Below, piece by piece: positions 63,128-64,000 of a stretch of DNA of 64,000 nt. This stretch comes from Branchiostoma floridae (taxonomy: Eukaryota > Chordata > Leptocardii > Amphioxiformes > Branchiostomatidae), in NCBI RefSeq assembly GCF_000003815.2, contig NC_049996.1, forward strand, positions 18,490,084 to 18,554,083, read 5' to 3'. The number at the start of each line of letters is the position of its first letter. Positions within the stretch are counted from its first letter, which is position 1. A model generated the notes under the pieces. The model had not been told where the DNA came from. It was given only the letters and a program-made list of their open reading frames with translations, and did not search any database. A program made the translations under genes and the position numbers.

Positions 63128-64000
63128 GAAACATATAGATCTACTTTGTGCTCACTTTGTTTATGCCATCGCGACCTTTCCCAGCCGTGCGGCGAGGGTT
63201 TGACCTTCTCGTACGATAAGCCGATAAAACGCGCCCTGAGCCCCGGACGTGTGGGATTTGGGGCGCTATACGCACACTTAATCCCACCTGTAGATTTACC
63301 CCACCCGAAAAAAAAACATCAATGTGCACGTTAGAATACAGCTATGGGGGAAAATGCTCGGGGAATGTTGGAGGACCAAATTTTCCCCTTCCCGAAATCG
63401 CTGGAGAACGGAATCGTCAGGACATATTGAGCCTAGCACATACTATACGAAAATCAACGAATAAAAGCAAAATAAGTATATAAAAAAATAATCAGCCTTC
63501 CAAACTAGGAAGTTATTACTAAATTTGAGTATGGGCCTCCCTACACTTGCAAAATACTGCAGCCTGATATACGCTGCTTAGAGATTGTACTCGCGAATTT
63601 CAATCAAGAAGGAATGCCAGCTATTCTGCATGTAACTCTAGTCTGCGGCTCTTTCAAGTAGAATATTTGGGAGGGACGGCAGCAGAGGAGCAAACGTAAA
63701 AGACATATCCTATCGTCGGAACGTATGGAACAATGTTTTGTTTACATTCACCAGGATGGTATCCTGTCTATAATTTCCAAGTGTTGTGTTGGAACATATA
63801 TCGTATGCAAAGGGCAACACTCTGATGTAACGTTGATGAAACATCCAACAGAAACCGTGATGACTTCTGTTGTAACTAGAACTCTTGTAATGCCCAATAA
63901 CAATTATCGCAAGTGAGATAAAATGCTTGGCACGGGCTAAAAAGTGTCTAGTTATTGTTGACAGTAGATTTATCATTGATAAATACAAACAATTCATTAG

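Larger units (their letters stand above)
58666..64000. other. Upstream of the first PDE1 exon seen; no gene recognised
   Basis: Apart from the repeats listed separately I see no supported exon. The PDE1 first exon and promoter may lie here unrecognised or beyond the window. A repeat related to 31676-31860 (ctagttctac, gaactctacttcctgtca) is at 59165-59270. Confidence 0.4.

Overview
Eukaryotic (animal) genomic DNA. Intron-rich genes, MGAT5 and PDE1 orthologues with vertebrate-like sequence, EGF/Ig/cadherin and SUEL/WSC/CUB/sushi mosaics, and many short transposons, SINEs and minisatellites suggest an invertebrate deuterostome, most likely a lancelet (Branchiostoma). The species is inferred, not shown. 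Three runs of exactly 100 N (29192-29291, 30556-30655, 43175-43274) mark scaffold gaps in a draft assembly.

Layout. (1) 594-5846, plus strand: the C-terminal catalytic half of an MGAT5-like N-glycan branching enzyme in five exons; its N-terminus lies upstream of the window. Three of its exon borders have been copied into neighbouring non-coding DNA. (2) 7.6-13.3 kb: non-coding, with MITEs, a LINE relic and a 61-bp minisatellite of about 26 copies. (3) 13348-16197, plus strand: an intronless receptor tyrosine kinase (cadherin-like, EGF, Ig, EGF, TM, kinase) broken by one in-frame TAG. Small relics of a second copy follow at 17.08-17.31 kb. (4) 18015-22534, minus strand: a complete eight-exon transmembrane receptor (signal peptide, unassigned domain, SUEL lectin, WSC, CUB, sushi, TM, tail with nine tyrosines). 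All extracellular junctions are phase 1. (5) 23-27.4 kb: intergenic, with SINEs. (6) 27477-58665, minus strand: a PDE1 calmodulin-dependent cyclic nucleotide phosphodiesterase. Fourteen coding exons are placed, covering the catalytic domain and C-terminus; the first exon(s) were not found. Its introns hold a nested inverted-repeat transposon, a LINE tail, several tandem arrays and partial copies of its own exons. (7) 58.7-64 kb: non-coding, with microsatellites, tandem duplications and palindromes.

No operon-like relation exists between the genes. MGAT5 would act on N-glycans in the Golgi, PDE1 on cytosolic cAMP/cGMP, and the RTK and the lectin-type receptor at the cell surface. The RTK and receptor converge tail to tail and both look like lineage-specific surface-signalling genes. 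The two most notable points are the receptor architecture with its tyrosine-rich tail, and the repeated duplication of exon-intron borders in two unrelated genes.
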